A DNA stretch of 64,000 bases from Spongilla lacustris (GCA_949361645.1 OX442423.1:3096023-3160022); one strand, 5' to 3'. Shown: positions 33,480-45,842, numbered from the stretch's first letter. Notes: generated by a model from the sequence alone, not told the origin. Made by a program: numbers and translations.

Positions 33480-34170
33480 GATGGCTCTTGTTGAAGACGT
33501 TTTACAATGTTCCAAAGCCTTCTCTGACACAAATGGTAGTTTTCTGAGAGGAGTTCTACTTCATACCTGCCAGCTTTTAACGACCCACCTTCCAGGAATT
33601 TGTCATACACATCAGCTAGGTTCAGCTTCTCCAAATTCTAATGTTTCCAGATCCCAGAATCTTTTCAACTGCAAACCATGGTGCACGTGCTGTACGCATG
33701 ATGCTTCCTGTTTCAATACATGGGAGGAAATAAGATACTTGGAATGGCGAACTGTGCACAGGCACTGACGACCCAGCCAAGCCTAGTTTCTACTGCTGTT
33801 GGTTCATTCATGCCCCGTCTCACCCTTCCTGTCACTAACGTCCAGTACAGGTCTGATCCTATGAGAATGCTGACTTCTAGATCTTGATCATTGCGATCAG
33901 GGTTGGCCAACTCTATACCTGCCAAGTGTGGAAACATTCACATGGAGTCCCTTATGGGCTGTACCATGTCCTATGAGTTGTTCACATATAGTAGGCACTG
34001 CGAGTAAAGTTTATTCCATACTACTTCCATCCTTAAACTTCACAGACACTCTCACTACTTCACATGTCTGCAATTTTTCTTCTGCTGCTCCAAATGTCTT
34101 AATGCTCATGCATAGACTGATTATAAGTCTCCCTGGTAGAACATGCATCCTTAAGTCTTATAATCCTTAA
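33480..34170 (-). pseudogene. Decayed BEL/Pao retrotransposon pol fragment
   Basis: The minus-strand frame 33937-33713 carries LAGIELANP, ILIGSDLYW and TRLGWVVS, the protease-to-RT boundary signature of BEL/Pao (A17-type) pol. Upstream (to 34170) further protease-like residues occur in other frames, and downstream (33670-33480) a FWDLE segment and RYEVEL continue the family pattern. Frameshifts and stops separate these parts; no intact protease or reverse transcriptase remains. Confidence 0.75.
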
Positions 34171-35079
34171 GGCTTAAGCCTTAAGCCTTTCCAAGCGTGG
34201 CTGCTGGGAAACTTTTTAGTATGCAATATGCTGTTTTGGGTCTGGTGGCAAATATGGCTGACTTGCTATTTACATGTGTATGCTAATACTTAGTGAGATA
34301 TCCTTTCATACCTTCAGAAGGAATATTTATTTCACTGCATATGCTTCTTAACAAGATGAATTCTCAAGAGCAAACAACTAAATTTGTCAGGTGATTGTAA
34401 ATGTTGCTGGGACAGTCCTGGGTGCATTGCCAAGTACTGCACTTACCGATGGGCAATATAATGCCACCACTGACTAGATTAAAGCTGGTTCAGGTTACTG
34501 AAACAGGTAGTTCAGCTGCAATGGAAAGAGAGTTGTCTCACTAATGCATCTATTGGTGCCCTACTACAGAAAAGAATATCTGTTGTGTGGCACTTGGCAA
34601 AGAGCATATACATGTAGGCCTACATATAGTGAAAAAGCAGGTAATCATAAAAATTGTACTGTTGTGATGGATCCATTCTGTTTTCAGCCATCTTTGGTGG
34701 TCTGCTCAAACGTTAACATGCGAAGGAAACCCTGATTATTTATGTGCTCAACAGTTCACCTCATCAACTCAATAGTTTACCACATCAATCAGAGGGATGG
34801 TTAATGAACTACCTGATAATTGTAATTGTGCATACATGTATGACATGAACCTGAGCCTCCTTGCCTCATGCCCATGCACTATATCACTGATTCACTAGAG
34901 GAAATACTAATACTATTACAATGGGTCATTTTGTCAGAAACTGTCCCATATATACATGTATATACCCATCCCAGCTCAGTATACTTGGCATCATTAGCAG
35001 TATCAATAAATCAAGACAATGTACAAACAAGGTATATTAACGTGTATCTAAACTACATGTAATATGCAACACAAATAAT

Positions 35080-38000
35080 TTAATGATGTGAGGAGTCTGC
35101 AAGATGTTGCTTTAAAGTTGAGAAGATTATATTTGCCATGACATCATATCCATGTTTAGTCAAATGAAGTGTATCACACCAGTATCTGAAAAAAACACAT
35201 CACATGAAAGGAAGGTGTAGGTGCATAATATACAATGAACTGTGTCAAGCTGTCTCCATAGATCATTCAATACAGCACACATGCATTATTTCAAACCTGA
35301 AAAACTTGTTCACATCTGTAGATTAATTAAATTTATATTTTTTAAGAGTGTGCAACAGCAGCATGATCACATGCAACAGCAGCATGATCACATGCAACAG
35401 CAGCATGATCACATGCAACAGCAGCATGATCACATGCAACAGCAGCATGATCACAAGCAACTATCAGCCATCTGTAACCCACACAAAACATCCTTACATA
35501 TCTCGCTCTGCATCTCCTTTGTTTGGATGTGGGAGTTCACTATAAAGGTCCACAAACACTGACTGATCTCCAGAGCAATCACAATACTGTCTGAAAGTTG
35601 GAACAGTTCACATGCATAACAAAAGTATTGTGCAGCACCACTGAGATGCATTCTATTTTAATGATATGAGAGTTAGCATTATAAACAATCCTATATGTAG
35701 AGAAAACGTATATTCAGATCTGGGACTGTGCCAAGCTTTCACCTGCCAGTTACGTGAGGTGCATGGCATAAATATAAATGCATGCAGGACATCTTACCTC
35801 AGCCCATCATTTAACCTTTTTTTCTCTTCATGCAGAGAACAGAAATTTTGTTCCTAATGAGAAATATAAATATAATTATACTTATTCACTCAAGCAATCT
35901 GTCCCTACCTTCTCCAATGCAAATGGTGGCACTGCAAGGCACACAGTGCGTGCACCAGATGCTCTGGCATTATCATGCATGGAGCATAGTGTAGCCAGAA
36001 TTGTTTCTCCATCTAATCCCATCCCTAAATCATTGGTGCCTGCAACGAGTGAATGGATCTGATTCACATGTATAGGTGCTTAAGTGATCAATAAATATAA
36101 TAATTGCAAAAAATAAATAAACACTTAGTGTTTTAAAAACAGTTTATTACTGTTCACATCCACACAAGATAAATGTACCTCCCAGGATGATGATCCAGTC
36201 ATACTTCTTGTTACTGTCAGACAAAACTCTTTGAAGACGAGCTGCCATAGTGGGAAAAACACGTTCTCCTGACACCCCCATGGTGTCCACCTAAAATATA
36301 CTCTAAACACTGCACAGATAACTGCTCTACTGACCTCTACATTGCCTTTCAAATGGTCAGCAAGAAGTCTCTTCAGCTCAATTGAAAAAGGGTGAAACTC
36401 CAAATTAAACTGAACAAACGTATAGCCCTGTAAAGGTTTCACATGATAAAATTACGAAACGACGGTCGCTCGACTATGTTACTATACTCTATAGAAGTAA
36501 CAAAATTTATATAGAGTATTTACACTTCACCTTGCCTATTGTTGGTGCAAAGTATTTTTAAAAGGTCAGTTTCACTTCATCTCTGGTGTCATTTTAAACT
36601 ATGATAAATGCTACAGCCTCCTCCCACCCCTAAGATAGTACTCCAGAAGCTACAACGTAGTGTGGTGCACAACCTACAACATTCCAATGACTTCGAACAA
36701 GGATTAACAAATGAATTGGAGCTTGTTACTTGCAAGCCTATAAGCAGCAAAGACAGCTGCAAATGAATGGAGCCTTCCACCATTCGTCAGGTCTGCATGT
36801 ACACGTCAGTACACATATCATGACATATGCATATCATGAGTATACCAAACCTATTATGGCCCGGTAACTGCCTCTGTTTGGAGCGACATACAGTAGCATG
36901 TTCTTATACAGCAAAATGTAACATGCATATACGGTTCCATTAATATGATATGTTTGCACCTCGTACGGTCGTACCGTAGCCTTAGGCGTAGTGCTAGTAC
37001 TACTATATTATGTATCTCAATCGATTGTATTAACATATATAGAAATCGTACTTACTTTTACTAGACTGTCACCAAGACATAGAAATCGCTTCACCCTTGA
37101 TTTTTTTTTTTGGCAATGCAAAACAAACTGATCGTATAAACACATTGGTTACGCCCTATTGGGTTGAAGGCTGACATTAACATTTCAATCACTTCAATAT
37201 GCCTAACATCAAGATCACTAAAATAGACTCTGATGAAACATATTTCTTAATTGTCAGTTACGTTTCTTTCATATGTTCAATTGCTTTGCATGCATGTACG
37301 TGTATACATATGTAATGTAGTGCACAATCACATCCTGCAAACCTATAATGGCCCGATAATAACTGCCTCTGTTTGAGAGCGACATACAGTACGTACTACT
37401 ACGTAGCAATATGTTTCTTATACATGCACAGCAACGGTTCCATAAATATCTGTTGCAGCTGAAGCCTTGAACTGTCTGAAAACCATCGATCGTCGCACCC
37501 CAGTAAGACCGGACGAGTACATGCACTAACATGTTTTAGTGAATGTTTACTAATTTAGACTAATTTAGACTAGTACTACTTTTTAAATTGGGAGTAGGAC
37601 CTGTCGGCAGCTAGGCCGATCGACAATGGCCAATGCCGGGTCGCTCCTACTGAGCAGAAGGAAAGAGAGCAGAAACGAGCAGCTGCATCTTGCTAAACAC
37701 TAGATATTTATTTGCCAGCTGCGAAACGAAAGACAACATCACACGCTATGCTCATTTGTACCCGAGGAAGCTTGAACTTGACTCCCTCATCGGCCCTTTA
37801 ATTTTTATTTTTATTTTTTACATTCTTTCAACACTCTGCATGTCACTTGTGTGTATAACCTAGGCTAGGTGTCATGATAAATGTAGTATTAATATTTCGT
37901 GAACGTACAAGCCATTCAGTATGACTCAGCATTGGATCAAAAGCATTGTGTTTTAATATGATGGGCTAGGAGGCCGGGAGTACCTAGGCCTACGAAGATC

Positions 38001-38450
38001 GATGCACTGGGCTCGTTGGTCCCCACTCCATATATCCATCATTGTGCCGTTCAATGCAAGTAATTCTTGTCATATTTACTATTCTATCTGCATGCTACAT
38101 GTATGTATTGAGACTTAAACATTGTAAAAGTGTTGCAACTTGGGCTCCGCCCCAGGCCGGGGTAGCGTACAGCGCAGTCTGGTTGTACGGTAGTAAGCGG
38201 ACAGCCCCAGCCCTCCCACTGTTGAAAGCGGCCCACTTTTCGTATCGGCCAGCCCACCACGGCCGCCGCCCACTAGTTAGGTCCGTTTTCCAACCCCCCC
38301 CCCCTCCCCCCACCTTCCCGATCTGGCTACGGTAGGCCCTACGAGCCTGATATTTTCAATTACCGGTATGAATCGCAGTCGACTGCATTAACATATAGAT
38401 ATCGCACTTACCTCTACTAGACTGTCACCAAGACATAGAAATCGCTGCAT
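35080..38450 (-). CDS. SGNH (GDSL-type) hydrolase, gene 1, seven exons
   Basis: Exons in order: 38412-38450, 36335-36427, 36179-36290, 35909-36039, 35798-35853, 35498-35590, 35080-35185; 630 nt, 209 residues. All junctions are GT-AG and keep the frame. Block I is LGDSL (Ser10), block III GGTND (Asn84), and the last exon has CDTLH, giving the catalytic Asp179 and His182. FVDLYSELPHPN and TLHLTKHGYD fit the family's C-terminal half. About 200 residues is the usual length for small intracellular SGNH esterases of the isoamyl-acetate esterase kind. No signal peptide is seen; cytosolic ester hydrolysis is inferred, substrate unknown. The ATG at 38450 directly precedes QRFLCLGDSL. Confidence 0.82.
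35352..35461. repeat. 21-bp minisatellite in the last SGNH intron, copy 1
   Basis: Five copies of GCATGATCACATGCAACAGCA-type units lie between the penultimate and last exons of gene 1. The equivalent array in copy 2 (41526-41715) has about nine. The His/Gln-rich frames through it are artefacts. Confidence 0.85.
36845..37460. repeat. Internal duplication in copy 1
   Basis: CCTATTATGGCCCGGTAACTGCCTCTG at 36852 recurs in changed form near 37338, each followed by GAGCGACATACAGTA. The block lies in the part of copy 1 that copy 2 lacks. Confidence 0.6.
37056..37094 (-). pseudogene. Extra SGNH first exon with lost start
   Basis: A second copy of the 39-nt first exon encodes RFLCLGDSLVK, with a good donor GTAAGT. 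The ATG has become GTG. An in-frame ATG exists further upstream at 37144 on the same strand, through an A-rich stretch, so an alternative start is possible. The true exon 1 is at 38412-38450. Confidence 0.65.
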
Positions 38451-38654
38451 CCTTGTTTTTTTTTCTTTCTTTGTTTTTTTTCTGATCGTATAAACACAAC
38501 ATAGGATCACGTGCGCGGCAATTGGTTACGCCCTATTTACTTCTGGAGGCTTACTGACATTAGCGTTTCAATCACTTGCAAACATTTCCTAAAATTAATT
38601 GTCATTTGTGTTTCTTTTAAAGGAATGTTTATATGTTCAAATTCTTTGTATTAT

Positions 38655-38853
38655 CATGGGTGGATACAGGAAATCTGGAAGGGGGGGGGGGGGGGGGGGG
38701 GGGGGGGGTCCGACATGAAAATCAATAGGGGGAGGCCTCCCGCGCGAAGCGCGGAAGCTTTTGGGGGTCCTGCTATTAGCGACACAGACTATCTATCAAT
38801 ACTTTGAAGCCTTAAACTGGGGCGAAAGACTAAAAAATGGCGGCAAACAATGG

Positions 38854-38888
<35 letters not shown>

Positions 38889-39291
38889 TGACCTATTGGA
38901 GTGGAATGGAACAGAACGTAGTTATCCGCATTTCACATTTGATTGAACTAATGGTTGTTGTCCGTTTTGGGCTCGATACAAAAAGTGGCCTGTGTGATAA
39001 CTGGTCAGTGGGACTATAGAAGACCCATAAACTTAAAAGTACAGTAGTTTATGGTGAATACCGGGCATAACGAGATAACGCGATCGGGAGGGTGCGTGAT
39101 TCCTATACGCGTAGGCCTAAATCGTTTAGCGCATTACATAATTACCTTTTGCTTTGTTGGAAAAGTAACTCAAGATACTTGCCGAATGAGGTTAGTGAAC
39201 AGATCTGGATGATACGCTATATCACGTGGGATGTTGTTAATTGCATTCGTTAATAGTATTGATACTTAATTTTATTCATCATCGGGTCTGA

Positions 39292-39323
<32 letters not shown>

Positions 39324-39337
39324 TGTATCCGCCACTG
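38655..39337. mobile_element. 683-bp hAT-like element, 5-bp TSD ATTAT, absent from copy 2
   Basis: Ends CATGGGTGGATACAGG and complement of CAGTGGCGGATACAGG are flanked by ATTAT (38650-38654, 39338-39342). The equivalent site in the second duplicon (43974-43992) lacks the element. It contains G runs at 38681 and 38856 and a C run at 39296, each about 30 nt. Confidence 0.85.
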
Positions 39338-39904
39338 ATTATTCAGTGTTAAAGTGTACGGACGTAGTGTCACCAAAAGGTAACAATCAATAAGACATTC
39401 GTAATATTATCAAAATGCAATGATCATATGGTTGCACTATCATGCATAAATGGCCTACATGTAAAAAATATTGTCAATGCCAGCTGCAGCTTCCTGTCAG
39501 TGGCAATAAATTGAACTTGATGATGAAAAGAAAAAAAAAATTCTTATGTAAAACTGATAAGGAAATAGCTATGTGAATTTCATGGGTACCAAACAGAGAA
39601 TATGCCCTGTTAGACAGCTTGAGAAGTTATTATAATTTTTTGTCTACTGACCTATTACAAGAATTTAAAAATATTCGAGACAAGTTGACCGGCTGGTTCT
39701 GCGTGGTCTACATATAGGTAAAATATTCATATTCATATTGACTATTGCACCCGTTGAGCCAACAATAAATGAATAGTTTTATCTTGAGGACATGTATGAA
39801 CTTTAAGCCGAGAAAGAAATAATTATTAAGCCATTATAGTATCTCACTTTTGGTTATCTTTTATAATTCAGCATGCCAAGAGGGTGTGGCACTAGCCATA
39901 TGCA

Positions 39905-40065
39905 GGTACGCTGAGTGTGTCAGGAGTGATGTGTAGATAGCCGTGCTGGTGCACTGAGTGTGTTAGGAGTGATGTGTAGATAGCCGTGCTTTAGCACTGA
40001 CTGTGTCAGGAGTGATGTGTAGATAGCCGTGCTTTAGCACTGACTGTGTCAGGAGTGATGTGCTG
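39905..40065. repeat. 56-bp tandem repeat upstream of SGNH gene 1
   Basis: CTGAGTGTGTCAGGAGTGATGTGTAGATAGCCGTGCT-type units, about three copies; the equivalent is at 44548-44715 in copy 2. Confidence 0.85.
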
Positions 40066-40268
40066 TCATTCTTTGGTCTGTGCTTCCTTTTGCGTTCAGC
40101 AATACGCTCTGCATCTACATGTACATGTATTTTTATATGTATTGCATGCACTTATAATAGTCTAACTTACCGTTCAAGGTCACTGAATTAATCATCACTC
40201 CCTGACATAACAGCCTCGTCAGGGTCACTGCAATAGTTCTCCAGGGCATCATCATCCTGATCCAGAAG

Positions 40269-40805
40269 TTGAAGCATGTCCTCTGTTCCGATACATGCTC
40301 TCAACTTAAGCATGTCCTCTGTTCCCATACATGCTCTCAACTTAAACATGTCCTCTGTTCCGATACATGCTCTCAACTTAAGCATGTCTTCTGTTCCGAT
40401 ACATGCTCTCAACTTAAACATGTCCTCTGTTCCGATACATGCTCTCAACTTAAGCATGTTCTCTGTTCCCATACATGCTCTCAACTTAAGCATGTCCTCT
40501 GTTCCCATACATGCTCTCAACTTAAGCATGTCCTCTGTTCCCATACATGCTCTCAACTTAAGCATGTCCTCTGTTCCCATACATGCTCTCAACTTAAGCA
40601 TGTCCTCTGTTCCCATACATGCTCTCAACTTAAGTATGTCCTGTTCCCATGCATGCTCTCAACTTAAGCATGTCCTCTGTTCCCATACATGCTCTCAACT
40701 TAAGCATGTCCTGTTCCCATGCATGCTCTCAACTTAAGCATGTCCTCTGTTCCCATACATGCTCTCAACTTAAGCATGTCCTCTGTTCCCATACATGCTC
40801 TCAAG
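40269..40805. repeat. 36-bp minisatellite, copy 1 (~15 units)
   Basis: Unit CATGTCCTCTGTTCCCATAC + ATGCTCTCAACTTAAG. As 36 is a multiple of three, several frames stay open on both strands. On the minus strand the repeat (ACMGTEDMLKLR) runs into DQDDDALENYCSDPDEA and a stop at 40188, which might be a real acidic C-terminus. Two units of 34 bp shift the frame, and copy 2 has a TAG in that tail, so I do not call a gene. Confidence 0.9.
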
Positions 40806-41314
40806 AAAAGAATATCTGTTGTGTGGCACTTGGCAAAGAGCATATACATGTAGGCCTACATGTAGTGAAAAAGCAGGTAATCATAAAAATTGTACTGTTG
40901 TGATGGATCCATTCTGTTTTCAGCCATCTTTGGTGGTCTGCTCAAACGTTAACATGTGAAGGAAACCCTGATTATTTGTGCTCAACAGTTCACCTCATCA
41001 ACTCAATAGTTTACCACATCAATCAGAGGGATGGGTAATGAACTACCTGATAATCGTAATTGTGCATACATGTATGACATGAACCTGAGCCTCCTTGCCT
41101 CATGCCCATGCACTATATCACTGATTCACTACAGGAAATACTAATATTATTAAAATGGGTCATTTTGTCAGAAACTGTCCCATATATACATGTATATACC
41201 CACCCCAGCTCAGTATACTTGGCATCATTAGCAGTATCAATAAATCAAGACAATGTACAAACAAGGTATATTAACGTGTATCTAAACTACATGTAATATG
41301 CAACAACAAATAAT

Positions 41315-43754
41315 TTAATGATGTGAGGGGTCTGCAAGATGTTGCTTTAAAGTCAAATGAAGTGTATCACACCAGTATCTGGAATCACATGAAAGGAAGG
41401 TGTAGGTGCATAATATACAATGAACTGTGTCAAGCTGTCTCCATAGATCATTCAATACAGCACACATGCATTATTTCAAACCTGAGAAACTTGATCACAT
41501 ATGTAGAGTTTATATTTTAAGTGTGCAACAGCAGCATGATCACATGCAACACAGCATGATCACATGCAATTACAGCATGATCACATGCAACAGCAGCATG
41601 ATCACATGCAACAGCAGCATGATCACATGCAATTACAGCATGATCACATGCAACAGCAGCATGATCACATGCAACAGCAGCATGATTACATGCAACAGCA
41701 GCATGATCACAAGCAACTATCAGCCATCTGTAACCCACACAAAACATCCTTACATATCTCGCTCTGCATCTCCTTTGTTTGGATGTGGGAGTTCACTATA
41801 AAGGTCCACAAACACTGACTGATCTCCAGAGCAATCACAATACTGTCTGAAAGTTGGAACAGTTCACATGCATAACAAAAGTATTGTGCAGCACCACTGA
41901 GATGCATTCTATTTTAATGATATGAGGGTTAGCATCATAAACAATCCTGTAGAGAAAACGTAAATACAGATCCGGGGCTATGCCAGGGCTTTCACCTGAC
42001 AGTTGCGTTAGGTGCATGGCATAAATATAAATGCATGCAGGACATCTTACCTCAGCCCATCATTTAACCTTTGTTTCTTCTTCTGCAGAGAACAGAAATT
42101 TTGTTCCTAATGAGAAATATAAATATAATTATATTTATTCACTCAAGCAATCTGTCCCTACCTTCTCCAATGCAAATGGTGGCACTGCAAGGCACACAGT
42201 GCGTGCACCAGATGCTCTGGCATTATCATGCATGGAGCATAGTGTAGCCAGAATTGTTTCTCCATCTAATCCCATCCCTAAATCATTGGTGCCTGCAACG
42301 AGTGAATGGATCTGATTCACATGTATAGGTGCTTAAATGATCAATAAATATAATAATTGCAAGAAATAAATAAACACTTAGTGTTTTAAAAACAGTTTAT
42401 TACTGTTCACATCAACACAAGATAAATGTACCTCCCAGGATGATGATCCAGTCATACTTCTTGTTACTGTCAGACAAAACTGTTTGAAGACGAGCTGCCA
42501 TAGTGGGAACAACACGTTCTCCTGACACCCCCATGGTGTCCACCTAAAATATACTCTAAACACAATATTTCTGCTCAGATAACTGCTCTACTGACCTCTA
42601 CATTGCCTTTCAAATGGTCAGCAAGAAGTCTCTTCAGCTCAATTGAAAAAGGGTGAAACTTCAAATGAAACTGAACAAACGTATAGCCCTGTAAAGGTTT
42701 CACATGATAAAATTACGAAACGACGGTCGCTCGACTATGTTACTATACTCTATAGAAGTAACAAAATTTATATAGAGTATTTACACTTCACCTTGCCTAT
42801 TGTTGGTGCAAAGTATTTTAAAAGGTCAGTTTCACTTCATCTCTGGTGTCATTTTAAACTATGATAAATGCTAAAACCTCCTCCCACCCCTATGATAGTA
42901 CTCCAGAAGCTACAACGTAGTGCGGTGCACAACCTACAACACTCCAATGACTTCGAACAAGGATAAACAAATGAATTGGAGCTTGTTACTTGCAAGCCTG
43001 CAAGCAGCAAAGACAGCTGCAAATGAATGGAGCCTTCCACCATTCGTCAGGTCTGCATGTACACGTCAGTACACATATCATGACATATGTATATCATGAG
43101 TATACCAAACCTATAATGGCCCGGTATGTTGTGTGTATAACCTAGGCTAGGTGTCATGATAAATGTAACGTAGCATTAATATTTCGTGACTGTACAAGCC
43201 ATTCAGTATGACTCAGCATTGGATCAAAAGCATTGTGTTTTAATATGATGGGCTAGGAGGCCGGGAGTACGGTAGGCCTACGAAGATCGATGTCACTGGG
43301 CTCGTTGGTCCCCACTCCATATATCCATCATTGTGCCGTTCAATGCAAGTAATTCTTGTCATATTTACTATTCTATCTGCATGCTACATGTATGTATTGA
43401 GACTTAAACATTGTAAAAGTGTTGCAACTTGGGGCTCCGCCCCAGGCCGGGGGAGCGTACAGCGCAGTCTGGTTGTACGGTAGTAAGCGGACAGTCCCAG
43501 CCCTCCCACTGTTGAAAGCGGCCCACTTTTCGTATCGGCCAGCCCACCACGGCCGCCGCCCACTAGTTAGATCCACAATTATCGTTTTCCAACCCCCCCC
43601 CCCCCTCCTCCCCCCACCTTCCCGATCTGGCTACGGTAGGCCCTACGAGCCTGATATTTTCAATTACCGGTATGAATCGCAGTCGACTGCATTAACATAT
43701 AGATATCGCACTTACCTCTACTAGACTGTCACCAATACATAGAAATCGCTGCAT
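41315..43754 (-). CDS. SGNH (GDSL-type) hydrolase, gene 2, seven exons
   Basis: Exons in order: 43716-43754, 42596-42688, 42432-42543, 42162-42292, 42051-42106, 41754-41846, 41315-41378; 588 nt, 195 residues. The catalytic signature is kept: IGDSL, GGTND, CDTLH. The last exon has lost exactly 42 nt relative to gene 1, removing 14 residues just after the catalytic His (in gene 1 KHGYDVMANIIFST) while staying in frame. Its acceptor is now GATTCCAG, without the T tract of gene 1. Other changes are few (L7I, N22H, E24K and F12V in exon 3 numbering, Q-rich exon 5). Activity is uncertain because the deletion removes part of the terminal helix. Confidence 0.75.
41526..41715. repeat. 21-bp minisatellite in the last SGNH intron, copy 2
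   Basis: About nine GCATGATCACATGCAACAGCA-type units; two to three carry a CAATTACAG variant. Compare five units in copy 1. Confidence 0.85.
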
Positions 43755-44547
43755 CCTTGTTTTTTTCCTTTCTTTTTTTTTTCTTCTTCTGGCAATGTGT
43801 AAAGCGAACTGATCGTATAAACACAACATAGAATCACGTGCGCGGCAATTGGTTACGCCCTATTTATTTCTGGAGGCTTACTGACATTAGCGTTTCAATC
43901 ACTTGCAAACATTTCCTAAAATTAATTGTCATTTGTGTTTCTTTTAAAGGAATGTTTATATGTTCAAATTCTTTGTATTAATTATTATTCAGTGTTAAAG
44001 TGTACGGATGTAGTGTCACCAAACAGTAACACTGAATCAATAAGACATTCGTAATATTATCAAAATGCAATGATCATATGGTTGCACTATCATGCATAAA
44101 TGGCCTACATGTAAAAAATATTGTCAATGCCAGCTGCAGCTTCCTGTCAGTGGCAATAAATTGAACTTGATGATGAAAAGAAAAAAAAAATTCTTCTTTC
44201 CTTATGTATAACTGATAAGGAAATAGCTATGTGAATTCCATGGGTACCAAACAGAGAGTATGCCCTGTTAGACAGCTTGAGAAGTTATTGTCTACTGACC
44301 TATTACAAGAATTTAAAAATATTCGAGACAAGTTGACCAGCTGGTTCTGCGTGGTCTACATATAGGTAAAATATTCATATTCATATTGACTATTGCACCC
44401 GTTGAGCCAACAATAAATGAATAGTTTTATCTTGAGGACATGTATGAACTTTAAGCCGAGAAAGAAATAATTATTAAGCCATTATAGTATCTCACTTTTG
44501 GTTATCTTTTATAATTCAGCATGTCAAGAGGGTGTGGCACTAGCCAT

Positions 44548-44715
44548 ATGCTGCTACGCTGAGTGTGTCAGGAGTGATGTGTAGATAGCCGTGCTGGTGC
44601 ACTGAGTGTGTTAGGAGTGATGTGTAGATAGCCGTGCTGGTGCACTGACTGTGTCAGGAGAGATGTGTAGATAGCCATGCTTTAGCACTGACTGTGTCAG
44701 GAGTGATGTGCTGTC
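44548..44715. repeat. 56-bp tandem repeat upstream of SGNH gene 2
   Basis: Three units of the GTGTCAGGAGTGATGTGTAG repeat, matching 39905-40065. Confidence 0.85.
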
Positions 44716-44919
44716 ATTGTTGGGTCTGTGCTTCCTTTTGCGTTCAGCAATACGCTCTGCATCTACATGTACATGTATTTTTATATGTATTGCATGCACT
44801 TATAATAGTCTAACTTACTGTTCAAGGTCACTGAATTAATCATCACTCCCTGATATAACAGCCTCGTCAGGGTCACTACAATAGTTCTCCAGGGCATCAT
44901 CATCCTAATCCAGAAGTTG

Positions 44920-45806
44920 AAGCATGTCCTCTGTTCCGATTCATGCTCTCAACTTAAGCATGTCCTCTGTTCCCATACATGCTCTCAACTTAAGCATGTC
45001 CTCTGTTCCCATACATGCTCTCAACTTAAGCATGTTCATGCTCTCAACTTAAGCATGTCCTCTGTTCCGATACATGCTCTCAACTTAAGCATGTCCTCTG
45101 TTCCCATACATGCTCTCAACTTAAGCATGTCCTCTTTTCCCATAAATGCTCTCAACTTAAGCATGTCCTCTGTTCCCATACATGTTCTCAACTTAAGCAT
45201 GTCCTGTTCCCATGCATGCTCTCAACTTAAGCATGTCCTCTGTTCCCATACATGCTCTCAACTTAAGCATGTCCTCTGTTCCCATACATGCTCTCAACTT
45301 AAGCATGTCCTCTGTTCCCATACATGCTCTCAACTTAAGCATGTCCTCTGTTCCCATACATGCTCTCAACTTAAGCATGTCCTCTGTTCCCATACATGCT
45401 CTCAACTTAAGCATGTCCTCTGTTCTCATACATGCTCTCAACTTAAGCATGTCCTCTGTTCCCATACATGCTCTCAACTTAAGCATGTCCTCTGTTCCCA
45501 TACATGCTCTCAACTTAAGCATGTCCTCTGTTCCCATACATGCTCTCAACTTAAGCATGTCCTCTGTTCCCATACATGCTCTCAACTTAAGCATGTCCTC
45601 TGTTCCCATACATGCTCTCAACTTAAGCATGTCCTCTGTTCCCATACATGCTCTCAACTTAAGCATGTCCTCTGTTCCCATACATGCTCTCAACTTAAGC
45701 ATGTCCTCTGTTCCCATACATGCTCTCAACTTAAGCATGTCCTCTGTTCCCATACATGCTCTCAACTTAAGCATGTCCTCTGTTCCCATACATGCTCTCA
45801 ACTTCC
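44920..45806. repeat. 36-bp minisatellite, copy 2 (~25 units)
   Basis: Same unit as at 40269 but about ten copies longer and more uniform; units at 45225-45800 are nearly identical. One truncated unit is at 45031 and one 34-bp unit near 45195. Confidence 0.92.
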
Positions 45807-45842
45807 TTTTCTTTAGTAATGAACACTCAAAAACTGAAATGA

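Larger units (their letters stand above)
34566..40802. repeat. Tandem segmental duplication, copy 1 (6.2 kb)
   Basis: Begins AGAAAAGAATATCTGTTGTG and ends in the 36-bp minisatellite. It is collinear with 40803-45805 apart from a ~1-kb block (36868-37846) absent from copy 2 and a 683-bp element (38655-39337). Each copy carries one SGNH hydrolase gene on the minus strand. Confidence 0.9.
40803..45805. repeat. Tandem segmental duplication, copy 2 (5.0 kb)
   Basis: Collinear with 34566-40802. The junction is inside the minisatellite (CATGCTCTCA|AGAAAAG). Differences visible by eye are scattered substitutions, small indels, the two large blocks noted for copy 1, and expansion of the minisatellites. 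Confidence 0.9.

Noticed and set aside
33448..33768. Plus-strand 106-codon frame over 33448-33768
   Set aside because: Antisense of the BEL/Pao fragment and the end of a hairpin MITE.
35242..35562. QQHDHM repeat protein (also 41427-41818)
   Set aside because: Intronic 21-bp minisatellite of the SGNH genes on the other strand; 21 is a multiple of three, so frames stay open.
35882..36067. Plus-strand frame PTFSNANGGTARHTVRAP... as a gene
   Set aside because: It is the antisense of the SGNH GTND exon; the minus strand has the motif and splice sites.
40269..45806. CRISPR-like array of 36-bp repeats
   Set aside because: Units are contiguous with no spacers, and the genome is eukaryotic.
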